DNA from: Agelas oroides
Taxonomy: Eukaryota > Porifera > Demospongiae > Agelasida > Agelasidae
Assembly: GCA_949130485.1 (NCBI GenBank)
Contig: OX422196.1
Coordinates: forward strand, 861,388-925,387
Length of the DNA: 64,000 nt
Reading direction: 5' to 3'
Under the pieces are notes generated by a model that worked only from the letters and a program-made list of their open reading frames with translations, ran no database searches and was not told the DNA's origin. Both the position numbers and the translations under genes were made by a program. Shown here piece by piece: positions 27,273-36,951 of the stretch (within the stretch, counting starts at the first letter, position 1; every line of letters starts with the position of its first letter).

Positions 27273-28653
27273 ATGTGTGTGCATGTGTTAATGTGTGTGC
27301 GTGTGTGTGTGTGTGTGCGTGTGTGTGCAAGTGTTAATGTGTGTGAGAGTGGTTGAAAGAGGGATGCAATAAAGACGGACAAAGAATTCACCTGATCCCC
27401 AGTCTGAGATAGATTCGTCAAAGACGAGTGTTTCTCCATTACGCTTCCTAGCACAGGACAGCACAACAAATTTGTTACAAGAGAAGAAAGTGACCACTTA
27501 TGACCCTACCAGCAGCAAACAAGAGTCAGTGGCCATTAAGCCTCGTAGCCAGGCCATGTTTTCCTTTTCTACATAGCCTGGGTATGAGGCTGATACATAA
27601 CCAACAAACAAGAGTCAGTGGCATACCCAGATCATGAATCAGACATACCTTAAAACCTTTCTCTTGGGAGGACTTCTTTGTTTTCCTCCTCCACCACCAC
27701 CTCCACCTACTCTTCTTTCCTGCAGGGTCCCAGACCCCTCTCCCCCTCTGTAAAGACTGTGGTCTTTGTGGGGAGTCACCTGGACTGGGCTAGGGGTGGC
27801 CGAGGGGAGAAGGAAATGCACTCGATTCTCCTTGTCCCCTGGGAATGTCTGAAGGGGGTACACATGATATTGTACATACTGAACACACTAGTGCTCGGCT
27901 CTGTGTACAGAACTGAGGGAGAGAGGTTCACCTTGAAAACGGCTGACCCAGGTGGTGCCATGTTGGTGTGGTGCATATGGGGAGTCATCAGGGGTGTCTG
28001 TGACTGTCCTGCTGTACTGTCTGTGAACCAAAGTAAACACTTGCGCAATCAGATAGAGCCTTTATCTGTTTACCGTTGATTTCAGCTCTATTTGAACATT
28101 GTATAATTCCGCGGAAACTGTGCTTTGCAAGTCAGTGACTCACGGAAACCGATATTTACTGAATCTTGGTGTCAAGTAATCATGTAGTTTGTGTCAAGGT
28201 CTACTAACAGTTGTTGCGCTAAAGCCACGAGTGTGGTCACAGAGTACACAATACTCAAATCAAACTGAAATCAACAAGTTTATTTTTCCAGTTTTACTAA
28301 CAGCTGGTAAACCAACTCTACATCTCCAAACAACGTGGCATACCTGAGTGAAGAAGAGTGTCCCCTCGTGTATGCATGCTACTGGTAGGTGGGGGGTATA
28401 CAGGTGTGCTAGCCAAGGAAGAGTTAGTGCTGGATAGCTCAGCTGAGTCTTCATGCTGCAGACGTTCTTGTATTAGCCTGGAGAAGTCTGCAAAAGGGAG
28501 TTTGATGTGGTAGCTACTGCACTCATCAAATAGCGAGTATTTTTGAGTCTCACCCCTGGTGTAGCTTTCCAGATCTCCTTCAGATATATCCTGGATCCCC
28601 ATTGAGTATAACTGCTTCCTGACATAGTCCTTGGGAACTTGCAGCTGAGCCAT
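25962..28653 (-). CDS. HYLS1: HYLS1 centriolar and ciliogenesis protein homolog
   Basis: About eight exons on the minus strand: 28344-28653, one or two exons in about 27650-28017, 27399-27448, 26769-26832, 26612-26693, 26161-26196, 25962-26066. The HYLS1 box is split by an intron: PPKRKVLR then RKRNGETLVFDESISD. The C-terminus reads KKCDPVTRYHEFRQMWDTNKIPGE, LRWHIREQLL and NDFVVPTEKKRLALRWDIRHQL, which match the conserved HYLS1 tail. The N-terminus has VRKQLYSMGIQDISEGDLESY, the short helical motif found in invertebrate HYLS-1. The protein is stably incorporated into centrioles and needed for cilia. The exact border within 27650-28017 is uncertain; a donor at GTTTTCAAG and acceptor at CCCCCTTCAG give an in-phase join. 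It is convergent with TKFC (124 bases). Confidence 0.88.
26523..26597. mobile_element. Foldback element in HYLS1 intron (degenerate)
   Basis: Ends GTCTCGTTCCAGG and ACATGGGAATGAGAC, about 75 bases, interior partly palindromic around ACATACATGTACA. Confidence 0.5.
27110..27345. repeat. (GT)n compound microsatellite
   Basis: Interrupted GT/GTGC repeat over about 235 bases in a HYLS1 intron. It produces long spurious Cys/Val and His/Thr reading frames on both strands. Confidence 0.95.
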
Positions 28654-28824
28654 TCCAGCTGATCGCAATGATTTTCTAATAAGTGCGCATCAATTTGAAA
28701 CCTAGGTTACCAGAAATCTCGTTCCCGAACCAACATTTGATTTCAATGCGGTACCGGCCCGCGACCGTGCGCAGGAGAGTCTGGCTATGCATAGATATAT
28801 GACACGGAACCGTGTCATATATCT
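28654..28824. promoter_or_regulatory. Divergent region, HYLS1 / TPR tail-anchored gene
   Basis: 171 bases between opposed starts. It contains most of a perfect 38-base palindrome next to the plus-strand start. Confidence 0.5.
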
Positions 28825-28827
28825 ATG
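28790..28827. repeat. Near-perfect 38-base palindrome overlapping a start codon
   Basis: Arms of 18 bases, CATAGATATATGACACGG and its exact complement, around a two-base centre. The right end overlaps the first ATG of the downstream gene. One arm (TAGATATATGACACGGAACC) recurs at 52771-52790 in the FRMD8 first intron. Confidence 0.9.
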
Positions 28828-29874
28828 GGCTATGTTACATCATACATGATGATGGAGCCGGAGAGCATGAGGAAGGTAGCACATCGCTTTGATTCAGCTG
28901 GCTGTAGCTTGGACGATGATATGGAACATCATCTGCAAGAACTAGGCGATGACGATTCCCTCAGTGATGATGCATTTATTACCTTCAAAACGACCGAGAC
29001 GAGATGTGAAGAGCTTCACGAAAGAGGGGTGGGACTGAAGTCCCAGAGACTAGAGGACGCGCTCTGGTGCTTTCTGGAGTGCCTTAAAGGGATGCAGGAG
29101 TGTCAGTATTTTGCAAAACTACCACAGACGTTACACGACTTGGCAGATGTCTGTCGTGCTCTGCAGAAATTCGACAAAGCCTTGGAATTTGCGCAAGCCG
29201 AGAAACTGTTTTACGAAGCTGTGATAAAGGGGGGAGTGGCTGGCAATTGCAGCGAACAAACAAATGACCCTGCAGAGTATGGTGACCTTCTTGTGAGAAA
29301 AGCTGATGAATTTGAACAGCTTGCACGGGTTTGTGCACAGGAGAAAAGGTTCCAGCAGGCACTTGACTACTGTGGAAAAGCAGAGAAAATCAGACGGTGC
29401 ATTTTCGGTCCTGAACACCTCATTACAATTGCAACATTGGAGTACTTTACTGTGCTCAATGCTGAAGTTGGAAGGGTTGAACATATGCCATCTGAAGCTA
29501 TTCTCAATGGTGAGAGAAGGGGGGATGTCCCTTCACTAAATGAAACAGCTTCAGTTTGTGTGGAGCAGTGCAAAGGAAAAAGGTTCACATGTAACTGTCA
29601 GGCAGTTCAACGGTATGTGCAAGAATGTAAAGCTACTACTGTGCCATCCACTGATAAGGAAGGTCTCAACCAGGAAGTGAGTTGTGGTCAAAGTGGCTTT
29701 GATGATAAAAGCCCACAGCTGGAAAAGGAAATGGAGCCATACACAGATACCATTGTAACTGATGCCCCTGCTTCCATAATGTCAGGGGTTGTAAGGCTAT
29801 TCAAGTCAGTCCCATTGTGGCTGTTGGTTGTTGCACTGTTCATACAGGTAGCAATATTGACATTTATCTTATAA
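28825..29874 (+). CDS. TPR-repeat protein with C-terminal membrane anchor, possibly consortin-like
   Basis: Single-exon frame of 349 codons. After an acidic N-terminus, residues about 55-215 form three or more tetratricopeptide-like helical pairs: LEDALWCFLECLKGM, LPQTLHDLADVCRALQKFDKALEFAQAEKLFYEAV, EFEQLARVCAQEKRFQQALDYCGKAEKIRR. A low-complexity linker follows, and the last 25 residues are a transmembrane helix (VPLWLLVVALFIQVAILTFIL) with almost no tail, so the protein is probably tail-anchored facing the cytosol. Consortin, a connexin-sorting TPR protein with a C-terminal anchor, has this plan, but similarity is too general to be sure. ATGs at 28849 and 28852 may be the true start because the first ATG lies within the palindrome. 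It has no introns. Confidence 0.6.
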   Translation: MGYVTSYMMMEPESMRKVAHRFDSAGCSLDDDMEHHLQELGDDDSLSDDAFITFKTTETRCEELHERGVGLKSQRLEDALWCFLECLKGMQECQYFAKLPQTLHDLADVCRALQKFDKALEFAQAEKLFYEAVIKGGVAGNCSEQTNDPAEYGDLLVRKADEFEQLARVCAQEKRFQQALDYCGKAEKIRRCIFGPEHLITIATLEYFTVLNAEVGRVEHMPSEAILNGERRGDVPSLNETASVCVEQCKGKRFTCNCQAVQRYVQECKATTVPSTDKEGLNQEVSCGQSGFDDKSPQLEKEMEPYTDTIVTDAPASIMSGVVRLFKSVPLWLLVVALFIQVAILTFIL

Positions 29875-29948
29875 AAAAAAAATAGCAAATCAGCCACAAA
29901 ATAGCTAGTATATAACTGCACACATGAACCCAACACCTGCAACACCAC

Positions 29949-32228
29949 TCAGTTCACTTTTGTCAGTAAAATTTTTGCAAGTTTATCAATTTCATCTCTT
30001 TTCTTGAATGTGTAAATCAGTGTGTCAAACAGCATCTTTATCAGCTTTGCGTCATCTGTTTCATTGAGTTCAATGTTGTCAACGGGCGGTGAAAACCTGA
30101 AATAGGATGTCCCCATAGAGTTGCACCAGGCCTGTGCTCGAGTGATATCTGGTCCACCAGAGAGTGTGGTTTGATCAATGAACAGTTCTAGAAGGTTTTT
30201 TGCAGCTTCAATGTCATGGAGGACATCTGAAGGATCGTGAGGGGTAACGATGCTAATCTCTTTTGCTGGAACAACTGGTACCACGCCAGTTCCTAGTGAT
30301 AAAACACACCCAATCTTGATGTTGCGGCCTTCATTCGCTTCCGACAACACTTCAGCCATAGCATCCAGAGTGGGGTTGTTGGCAATTACTCCACCATCAA
30401 GAAACTTCTTCTCAAAAGCAGGAAAGTAGGTGGGAGCAGCTGAAGATGCTCTAGCAGCCTCCCAAACCCGTGTTTCTGATGGGGGGAGCTGACCATTGCG
30501 AGCGTCACCATAGTTGCAGAAGAGATGCAGCTTAGGTGGTAAATGGTCTGCAAGACAGCTTGTGACAATTACCTTGAGACCTTTGATGTCTGTCATAACG
30601 TCTGTGTCTGTGAATGCTTCTTTCAGGCTGGCAGCGATGTCACTGGAGGGATACACTCGGTGACCTGCGAGTGCTTTGTTCTTGAACTTGAAGTAGAGCT
30701 TGCGACACATGGCGGGGGACGCTTTGTGTCTTGTAAAGCCGAGGGTGAGAAATGCTCCTGTACTTGAGCCTGCTATCCAATCAAAGTAGGTTGAGAGGTG
30801 GCGGTGATGTGGATCTAGCCTGCTCATTCTTTCATCAATAGCCATGATCAGCTGGGCAAGCACAAGGCCTCGGATACCACCACCATCCAAGCTGAGAATA
30901 AACACAGTGTCATCAGCTCTACACTGCACTTCAGACAGTGGCATGGTCATTGTCGTGTCTTCATTGCGGCCCTGAATGACTTCCTCTATGGCACGAATGC
31001 ATTCCTCTTTCTGAGCATGTGGTGCATTAGCCTCTTTCGCTTCCTCCAGTGGTGTTTTACCTTTGTCATTCTTGGGAGCTGGTTCTGCCCCAAAGACTAA
31101 GAGGAGTTGAACTAGGGCGATGTTACACTCACGTGCGGCAATGTGAAGTGGAAAGTCCTGTGAGGTAGTATTAGGACGATTTGGGTCAGCATCTTCCAAG
31201 AGGAGGGCAAGCGCGCTCTTAAGGTACCGATTCCTCACTGCAATGAGCAGAGGTGTGTCACCATTCACATCAGCACTGTTCAGTCCTTCGTATTTATCTT
31301 TCTCCTTCTCAGCTTCATATGAATCAGGATTAAGGTAGCCATATTTTCTGCTAATGGCTGAGATGCATTCATAATGATTGTATTGGGCTGCAAAGTGAAG
31401 GGGGTAGCACCCACTGTCTTCAACAGCCTGAGTTGCAAGCTTGGCACCAGCTTTCAGTAGTGCTTCAACTGCATCTGCATTCCCATTCCCGCAGACAATG
31501 TGAAGAACTGTGTGGCCGTAATGGTTTAGTCGGTTGAGGACGTCTATCGCTACTGCTGGAGTGAGTGTCTCCTCAACATGCAGCAGAAGTTGTTTGAGGC
31601 AATTGGGTGAATACTTAGCTGCAGTGTGGAGTGGGGTACCACCATGGTGATCAGTGGCCTGGATATCAGCACCACTCTCAAGATGTACTTTCAAGGTTTC
31701 GCTATCGTCTTTCTTGCACGAGAAATGTAGCAGTGTTAACTTGCTGAAGGTTTCAAGCACCCTATCAATTCCTGAACCACGCCCCCTTTGTTCAACCCTC
31801 AAGAGGACAGAAAGCAGCTCTGTAGCAGGCTTTGGAGAGGGAAGAAGCAGCTCAGATAACAGCTCAACAGTAATTTCAATCGTGCCACTTTGCAACAAGG
31901 GCTCCAATGAGATTCTCAGTGATTCCAAAGCACTCTTTGTCTCAGTGAGATCGTGGCCTTGATATAGCTCAAAATACATTGTCTCGTCTCCCCCTTGTCG
32001 GGCTTCGGAAAGAACCACGTGAAACTTTGGCCTAGAAGTAGAAGAGCCGAAGATTTTTCCGAACCGATCCGAAATACCTTTACCTCTCTCCAGGAGATTC
32101 AGTTGAAAGGATACTTCAGAACCGCTTGCATCACGTTTTTGCACTGGGGTGAAGGATATTGTCATCATAGCCTGAACTTGAAGGTTGCTGATCCCTTGAC
32201 CATTTATTCTGTGCACTACAAACGCCAT
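29949..32228 (-). CDS. Ankyrin-repeat calcium-independent phospholipase A2 (PLA2G6-like)
   Basis: One intronless frame of 759 codons, close to the roughly 800 of PLA2G6. Residues about 150-400 hold ankyrin repeats (GGTPLHTAAKYS, HYGHTVLHIVCGNGN, GCYPLHFAAQYN, GDTPLLIAVRN, DFPLHIAARECN). The patatin domain from about residue 455 has the oxyanion motif DGGGIRG, the nucleophile elbow GSSTG and the catalytic aspartate in DGGVIANNP, so the Ser-Asp dyad is complete. Group VI enzymes hydrolyse the sn-2 ester of phospholipids and act in membrane remodelling. The N-terminal part (1-150) matches the family's less conserved lead. Lack of introns is unusual for this gene family. It is tail to tail with the TPR gene (74 bases) and divergent from cystatin. 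Confidence 0.92.
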   Translation of the reverse strand: MAFVVHRINGQGISNLQVQAMMTISFTPVQKRDASGSEVSFQLNLLERGKGISDRFGKIFGSSTSRPKFHVVLSEARQGGDETMYFELYQGHDLTETKSALESLRISLEPLLQSGTIEITVELLSELLLPSPKPATELLSVLLRVEQRGRGSGIDRVLETFSKLTLLHFSCKKDDSETLKVHLESGADIQATDHHGGTPLHTAAKYSPNCLKQLLLHVEETLTPAVAIDVLNRLNHYGHTVLHIVCGNGNADAVEALLKAGAKLATQAVEDSGCYPLHFAAQYNHYECISAISRKYGYLNPDSYEAEKEKDKYEGLNSADVNGDTPLLIAVRNRYLKSALALLLEDADPNRPNTTSQDFPLHIAARECNIALVQLLLVFGAEPAPKNDKGKTPLEEAKEANAPHAQKEECIRAIEEVIQGRNEDTTMTMPLSEVQCRADDTVFILSLDGGGIRGLVLAQLIMAIDERMSRLDPHHRHLSTYFDWIAGSSTGAFLTLGFTRHKASPAMCRKLYFKFKNKALAGHRVYPSSDIAASLKEAFTDTDVMTDIKGLKVIVTSCLADHLPPKLHLFCNYGDARNGQLPPSETRVWEAARASSAAPTYFPAFEKKFLDGGVIANNPTLDAMAEVLSEANEGRNIKIGCVLSLGTGVVPVVPAKEISIVTPHDPSDVLHDIEAAKNLLELFIDQTTLSGGPDITRAQAWCNSMGTSYFRFSPPVDNIELNETDDAKLIKMLFDTLIYTFKKRDEIDKLAKILLTKVN

Positions 32229-32341
32229 GGTTCCGTTCGGGGCCTCAGATCAGACGGTCGAATCGCTCAGACCGAATGCTGACAATGCACTTCTCTGCTT
32301 CGGGGATTAGCGCGCGCGTTTTCTTCGGAGTTAGGCCGCAC

Positions 32342-32448
32342 TAGCCTCGTTCCCAGTCCTCCACCACAGCTATCGTCGCTTGCAGTACGAATTCGTACTG
32401 CAAGCGACGATATCGATAGCTGCGTGGAGGAGGACTGGGTACGAGGCC
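32342..32448. mobile_element. Foldback element, near-perfect palindrome, between iPLA2 and cystatin
   Basis: 107 bases. Left TAGCCTCGTTCCCAGTCCTCC ... CGTCGCTTGCAGTACGAATT, right the inverted counterpart down to GGACTGGGTACGAGGCC. The centre GAATTC is the axis. It sits inside a 364-base divergent promoter. Confidence 0.85.
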
Positions 32449-32534
32449 ATAGATAGATAGTAGTCTCGCAAGCCCGACCCACTTCCACTTTCTTTTGCGG
32501 AAATGGGTCGGGCCGGCCTGTGTGACTATCTATG
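32449..32534. mobile_element. Second inverted-repeat element abutting the foldback
   Basis: Arms ATAGATAG ... CGACCCACTTCC and GGAAATGGGTCGGG ... GACTATCTAT. It is followed by GACGAGGCTAA, another trace of the foldback terminus, so one element may be nested in another. Confidence 0.65.
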
Positions 32535-32592
32535 ACGAGGCTAAGGCCGCACGCGCGCGCAGGACTGCCCACACGGTAAATAATTAGGGATC

Positions 32593-35500
32593 ATGGAGGT
32601 GAGCCAGAAGTTTCTGATCTTTCTGTGTCTCCTGGGGTCATGTGTGCCCATCCTGGCCTCAATGGTGGGGGCACCAAGGCCCTTGAAGAATCTGAACGGC
32701 CCATACGTCCAAAAGGCTGCTCAGTTTGCTGTCTCCGAGATGAACAAGCAGTCCAACTCGCTCAATAAGATGGTGTTGGTGAAGGTGGAGAGCGGAACTG
32801 TGCAGGTTCGCGATAAAACTGGTAGGAGATCAGTTACTCCGGTGTTGTATGACAAGCCGTTAACAACAGAACGTTAGCATCCGTATGCTATACGGTATTT
32901 ATACCAGCCCTAACCCAACCCTAACCCCACCCTAACCATACAAGACTTAAAAAAAACATTAAAAATGTAAAAAGATGTAGGGATGGCGTGCCAAAAAGTA
33001 TGCAAACAAGGTAGAGATGATGCATGAAAGCAAAGGTCTACATATTGGCAAAGCCCCATCCCTACATCTTTTTCACTCTGCAGTTAGACAGTGCATGGGT
33101 AGTCTTTACTAGCTGTTCATGGCTGTAGCCTCATTCTCAGGCCATGCACTTTCTAGCTCCCACCACATGGCCTGGGAACGAGGCTAATATGAGCGTATAG
33201 ATATGTGTGCCTTGTAGGTGGCTACCAAGGTTAGTAGTTTTATTGCCAACATACTACTTGTGCATGGTGACAGTGGTACCCTTGTTATATGCCTCTGGTA
33301 TAACCTAGACAGTGAGCTCGAGTACGTGGGCTGCAGACTGGTCATAGTAATCAGTGTGTAAAACTCAAGCACTCATGCACAGCGTTAATAACTGCATGGA
33401 TGGGTGCAGATTCAGCTCTCGAGCACGCTGTCTAACTGCAGTGTGAAAAAGATGTAGGGATGGGGCTTTGCCAATATGTAGACCTTTGCTTTCATGCATC
33501 ATCTCTACCTTGTTTGCATACTTTTTGGCATGCCATCCCTACATCTTTTTACATTTTTAATGTTTTTTAAGTCTTGTTTCTGTACTTTTTTTGATGTTAA
33601 TCTCAGTTACAGTTAGACCTAAGCCTAAGAAGAATATTTCAAGTGTAACCACAACACCAGAACTTGAAGCGGCGTTGACAGTTTAGTAGTGATTCCAGTG
33701 TGATATCTGCCCTCATTGGAGAAAAGTGTAATAATTATGTGCAATATAGCCAGCTAGAACCTGATGAAGGGCCAACCACTCTCCGTACCAAACTTTGTGA
33801 AACCAATTTCATGATTCAGTTGTCAATCACATGACGACTGACCAGCTGCAGCACAGAATACTATCATAGCTACTGACAACAGACTATCCTAGCTTTACAG
33901 TGCACTGAAGCTGTGAGTAGGCTAGTTTTAGTGTAGCTACAAGTAGGCAGCTGAATGCAGCGCCTTATATACCTACGTGGTGTTCATAAGCCTTGCCCAA
34001 TGCCGGGGGGGGGGGGGGGGGGGGGGAAACCGTGCCAACCATGCCCGCCCGCTCGCTTGTGTACTCTCGCTTCCAGACCAATGACCGTGGTCTTCGGTCT
34101 GGGAACGAGACTTCGTGTGCGCATGCGTACAAAATTAGAAAATGGCGTCCTTCGCAACGGACAGCAGCCTCAGAGTGTTGTGAATGGCTTTTGTTGACCA
34201 GGGTGAATTTGAAGCCATGAAGACGCTGAGTGGTTGGGAAGCTGAGCACTGTGATGAGCATCCGTTTCGTGCTAAAATCAAGGTGAGTACTTGAGCTGTT
34301 TTCGAGTTATCGTCGTTTGACAAGTGCCGTGAAGTGGTCTGAACAAAGAAAGAAAGAAAGAAGACGAAAAATGGTACTTTAGCTACCGCACACTTTTGCG
34401 TTTAGCTGTCTTCTGCGTGGCTTTTGGCCACTTATATGAGTCTTGCTGATCACAAAGGCACTCAAAGAGGATGCCTGGGCTCTTAAATAAGCTTTTAGCG
34501 CATTTGTGGTGAAGTTATACGGCTTTTGCTTAAGTATTGCATATATTGCGCGTCGGCGCCATCCCTACATAGAGAGTCTACCGACTCTCTGATAAATCCC
34601 TGTATAGCTTACGGATACTAACGTTCTGCCGTTAATGGAAATAGTTGTATGTGCATAATTTTGTACTTATATGTCAAAGTATCCGCACCTTAGACTAAAA
34701 ACGAATATGGAGTTGACTCAGTAGTGATTTACTGATCTGGCATATAAAAAGCTAGTAGCCCGCCTGTTTTAGGGTCCAACTAGCTAAATTAGCAATGTTT
34801 GGCTTGCAAGTGGTATGAAATTCACAAAGTTTGAGTGTCTAGTGCCCTTCAAGTATTGACTCGTCTGTTAACGTTATAGAGATGATAACGCACACTGTAT
34901 TGAACTGAAGTTAATGATGGGCTTCTCTTGTTTTGTCAATGATCACCTAAGGTTGGGTAAACTGAACCGTTTAGCAAAACTTTGGGACTGCAATTCGGAA
35001 CAAACTTACTTGGGAAAGTATTTCTCCTAGCTTAGATACACTGGCGAATGTTACTGGTTATATATGTGTGGAGTTTCAACTTTTAATCTGAATCACTACT
35101 GCTTCTACCAACTAATGTGATACTGTGTCTGGTGCCACATGCTCTAGTATAATGGGACCTGATATTAGAATGATGGACGATAATCATCACAAAATGACAG
35201 CCAAAGTTCATCATGCATTTGTCTGTCAACAACATAATTTTGAGATACCTGATACAGTAGCTACATGAGAGTGGGATGTAGCCTCGTTCCCAGGCCTCCC
35301 CCGTTTTCGTTCTTTAGTTTGCGTTCAGTATCATACATGGAAGCGGATTATACTGCATGAACGCAAACCGAAGAACGAAAACAGGGGAGGCCTGGGAATG
35401 AGGCTAAGTGGGATGTGTGCGTAGTGTTGTTTTAGTGAAGGTTTTATGCTTTTAGTGTAGTTATACAGTGGACCCGCTCTAATACGGAGTGCGGACACCA

Positions 35501-36505
35501 TGGGACTACCCTGCGTGTCCGGAATATAGAAGTGTCCATTTTCGGAATAATTCTGGTAGGCGTGGAAATGCGTACTCATACTGTTGAATGCTACGAAGGT
35601 GCGTTCCAGAGTTCTCCCTTGCTGTATGCTGGCAAGAAAGGCTAACCAGAGGCTAGTACCATGTGTACCAATGCTATTATAATGTCCAGTTGTTGAATGA
35701 ATCAGCTGTGCCGGACAATCTTGTGCAAGAGGCATGCCAGTGTCCACATTATCCAATGCATTTTGTATAATCCAGGTACTAGAGGGACTGAAAAATTGGT
35801 CCGCTTTACGGAATAGCGAGGTGTCCAAATTTCAGGGGTTATAATGTACAGCTATTAATCGGAATGCAATCCGTACCTGAGCAAAACGTCTGTTAAAATT
35901 AGGTGTTCGCATTTCAGAGGTTCGGAATAGCAGTATTCCATTGTAGTTTCCCAAATTTACAGTTACAGTTTCAATACAACCCCCCTTACTAATTTAGTTG
36001 TAGAAAAAGGTAGTTTTCTGTGTTAATTATAGTCTCTTCTTGGATGCTTTAGTTCAGCCCAGCCTTAGTTTCTAGTTCGGTCAATGTAGTTTGATCAGCT
36101 AAAATTTTTAAAAGGCCATACTAAAAGGTACATGTATTTAAAGTTATAGTTAACTCATGATATACTGTGGTCGTTGATTATGGATCTTCAATTGCTATGC
36201 TATAGGTTGTTGCAGGACTGAAATACTGCTTGAAATTGGAAGTGGGCATAGCTAAATCATGCAGAAATGATGGCAAACCTGCTACATCAACTGAGTGTCC
36301 AGTTGACAAGAACTCGGTACGTGCATGGTTCAAATTTGCATACAGAGTAGCAATAATCATTTAGCCACATGCATGACTGTTTTCTCTGTCCATTCAGCTT
36401 GGAGAGTGGCAAGTTACTGTTTGGATGAAGCCCACTCACCCTCTGACATACGAGCTATTAGATATTGAAAAGGTGACCTTTGGAAGTATATTGGCTACTG
36501 GTTGA
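32593..36505 (+). CDS. Secreted cystatin (cysteine protease inhibitor)
   Basis: Exons 32593-32808, 36206-36316 and 36398-36505 join in phase 0. A signal peptide (FLIFLCLLGSCVPILAS) precedes the N-terminal trunk VGAPRPL, the helix YVQKAAQFAVSEMNKQSN, and then the splice junction builds the inhibitory motif QVVAG exactly: exon 1 ends at the glutamine and exon 2 starts VVAGLKYCLKLEVG. The intron position, between Q and VVAG, is the one used by vertebrate type 2 cystatins. Cysteines follow in AKSC and TECPVDK. The third exon carries the W-containing second hairpin region (GEWQVTVWMKPTHPLTYELL). Such proteins block papain-like cathepsins in lysosome or secretions. The first intron is 3.4 kb, very long for this window, and houses a 636-base hairpin and a foldback element. 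Without splicing, exon 1 would stop at 32877. Confidence 0.82.
32941..33576. mobile_element. Long inverted repeat, about 147-base arms around 342 bases
   Basis: Left arm 32941-33088 and right arm 33431-33576 are almost exact reverse complements. Each arm itself contains an inverted pair, AAAAAGATGTAGGGATGG and its complement, roughly 90 bases apart, so the structure looks like two opposite copies of a small MITE. It lies in cystatin intron 1, where transcription would make a long double-stranded RNA. Confidence 0.9.
33126..33186. mobile_element. Foldback element inside the long inverted repeat spacer
   Basis: 61 bases, ends TAGCCTCATTCTCAGGCCATG and CATGGCCTGGGAACGAGGCTA with a short loop. 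It is nested within the spacer of the 32941-33576 structure. Confidence 0.8.
34184..34282 (+). CDS. Possible alternative first exon for cystatin or start of an unidentified gene
   Basis: An ATG opens 33 codons (MAFVDQGEFEAMKTLSGWEAEH and onward) ending at a good GTGAGT donor in phase 0, the same phase as the cystatin second exon at 36206. If spliced there it would give a cystatin core without signal peptide. No other coding exon is evident between 34283 and 36205. A poly-G run (about 34007-34026) and a foldback remnant (34075-34115) lie just upstream. This is weak evidence. Confidence 0.25.
35279..35406. mobile_element. Foldback element with a different palindromic interior
   Basis: 128 bases. 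Ends TAGCCTCGTTCCCAGGCCTCC and GGAGGCCTGGGAATGAGGCTA, but interior arms are CGTTTTCGTTCTT ... TTTGCGTTCA, unrelated to the CTTGCAGTAC interior of other copies. Half of this version (GAACGCAAACCGAAGAAC to GGAACGAGGCTA) recurs at 58244-58282. Confidence 0.85.
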
Positions 36506-36951
36506 TGTTTATATGAAGTTTCTTCTCCCTGCGCAGATTCACTGAATCACTTGTATGCCGAGTGCAAAGACTTTCATTTCAGGCTTATGAACCTGGTTCT
36601 GTTTTATAATAGTTAAATAATGTGTGTGGTTTGTCAACTGTGCATCAAAGTATACATATCAAGAACAGTTGTCACGTTTTATATGGCGTGCCTAGCACTG
36701 CGAATTGTTAACTCCCTGACCCTGACCTGGGTTTCAGATAGTTTAGACTGCTGCACAGTTTAAGTTTGAGAAGGCCACAAAGCTTCTTGGGAAAGCTGAG
36801 AATGAGCTGCAAAACAAGTTTTCTCTGTGCTCAACATAATTCTACATTCATGACATTCTACAATCTGAGTGCGGCGTGCGAAGTTCGCGCATGCGCAATA
36901 CAGATTGTAGCCTATGTAGGCGTAATTTGTTTACAGTGTATAGTCGGCGAC

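Noticed and set aside
26953-27469. Cys/Val-rich and His/Thr-rich frames
   Set aside because: Translation of a GT/CA microsatellite in a HYLS1 intron. The same applies to 48068-48455, 52236-52445 and 62135-62455.
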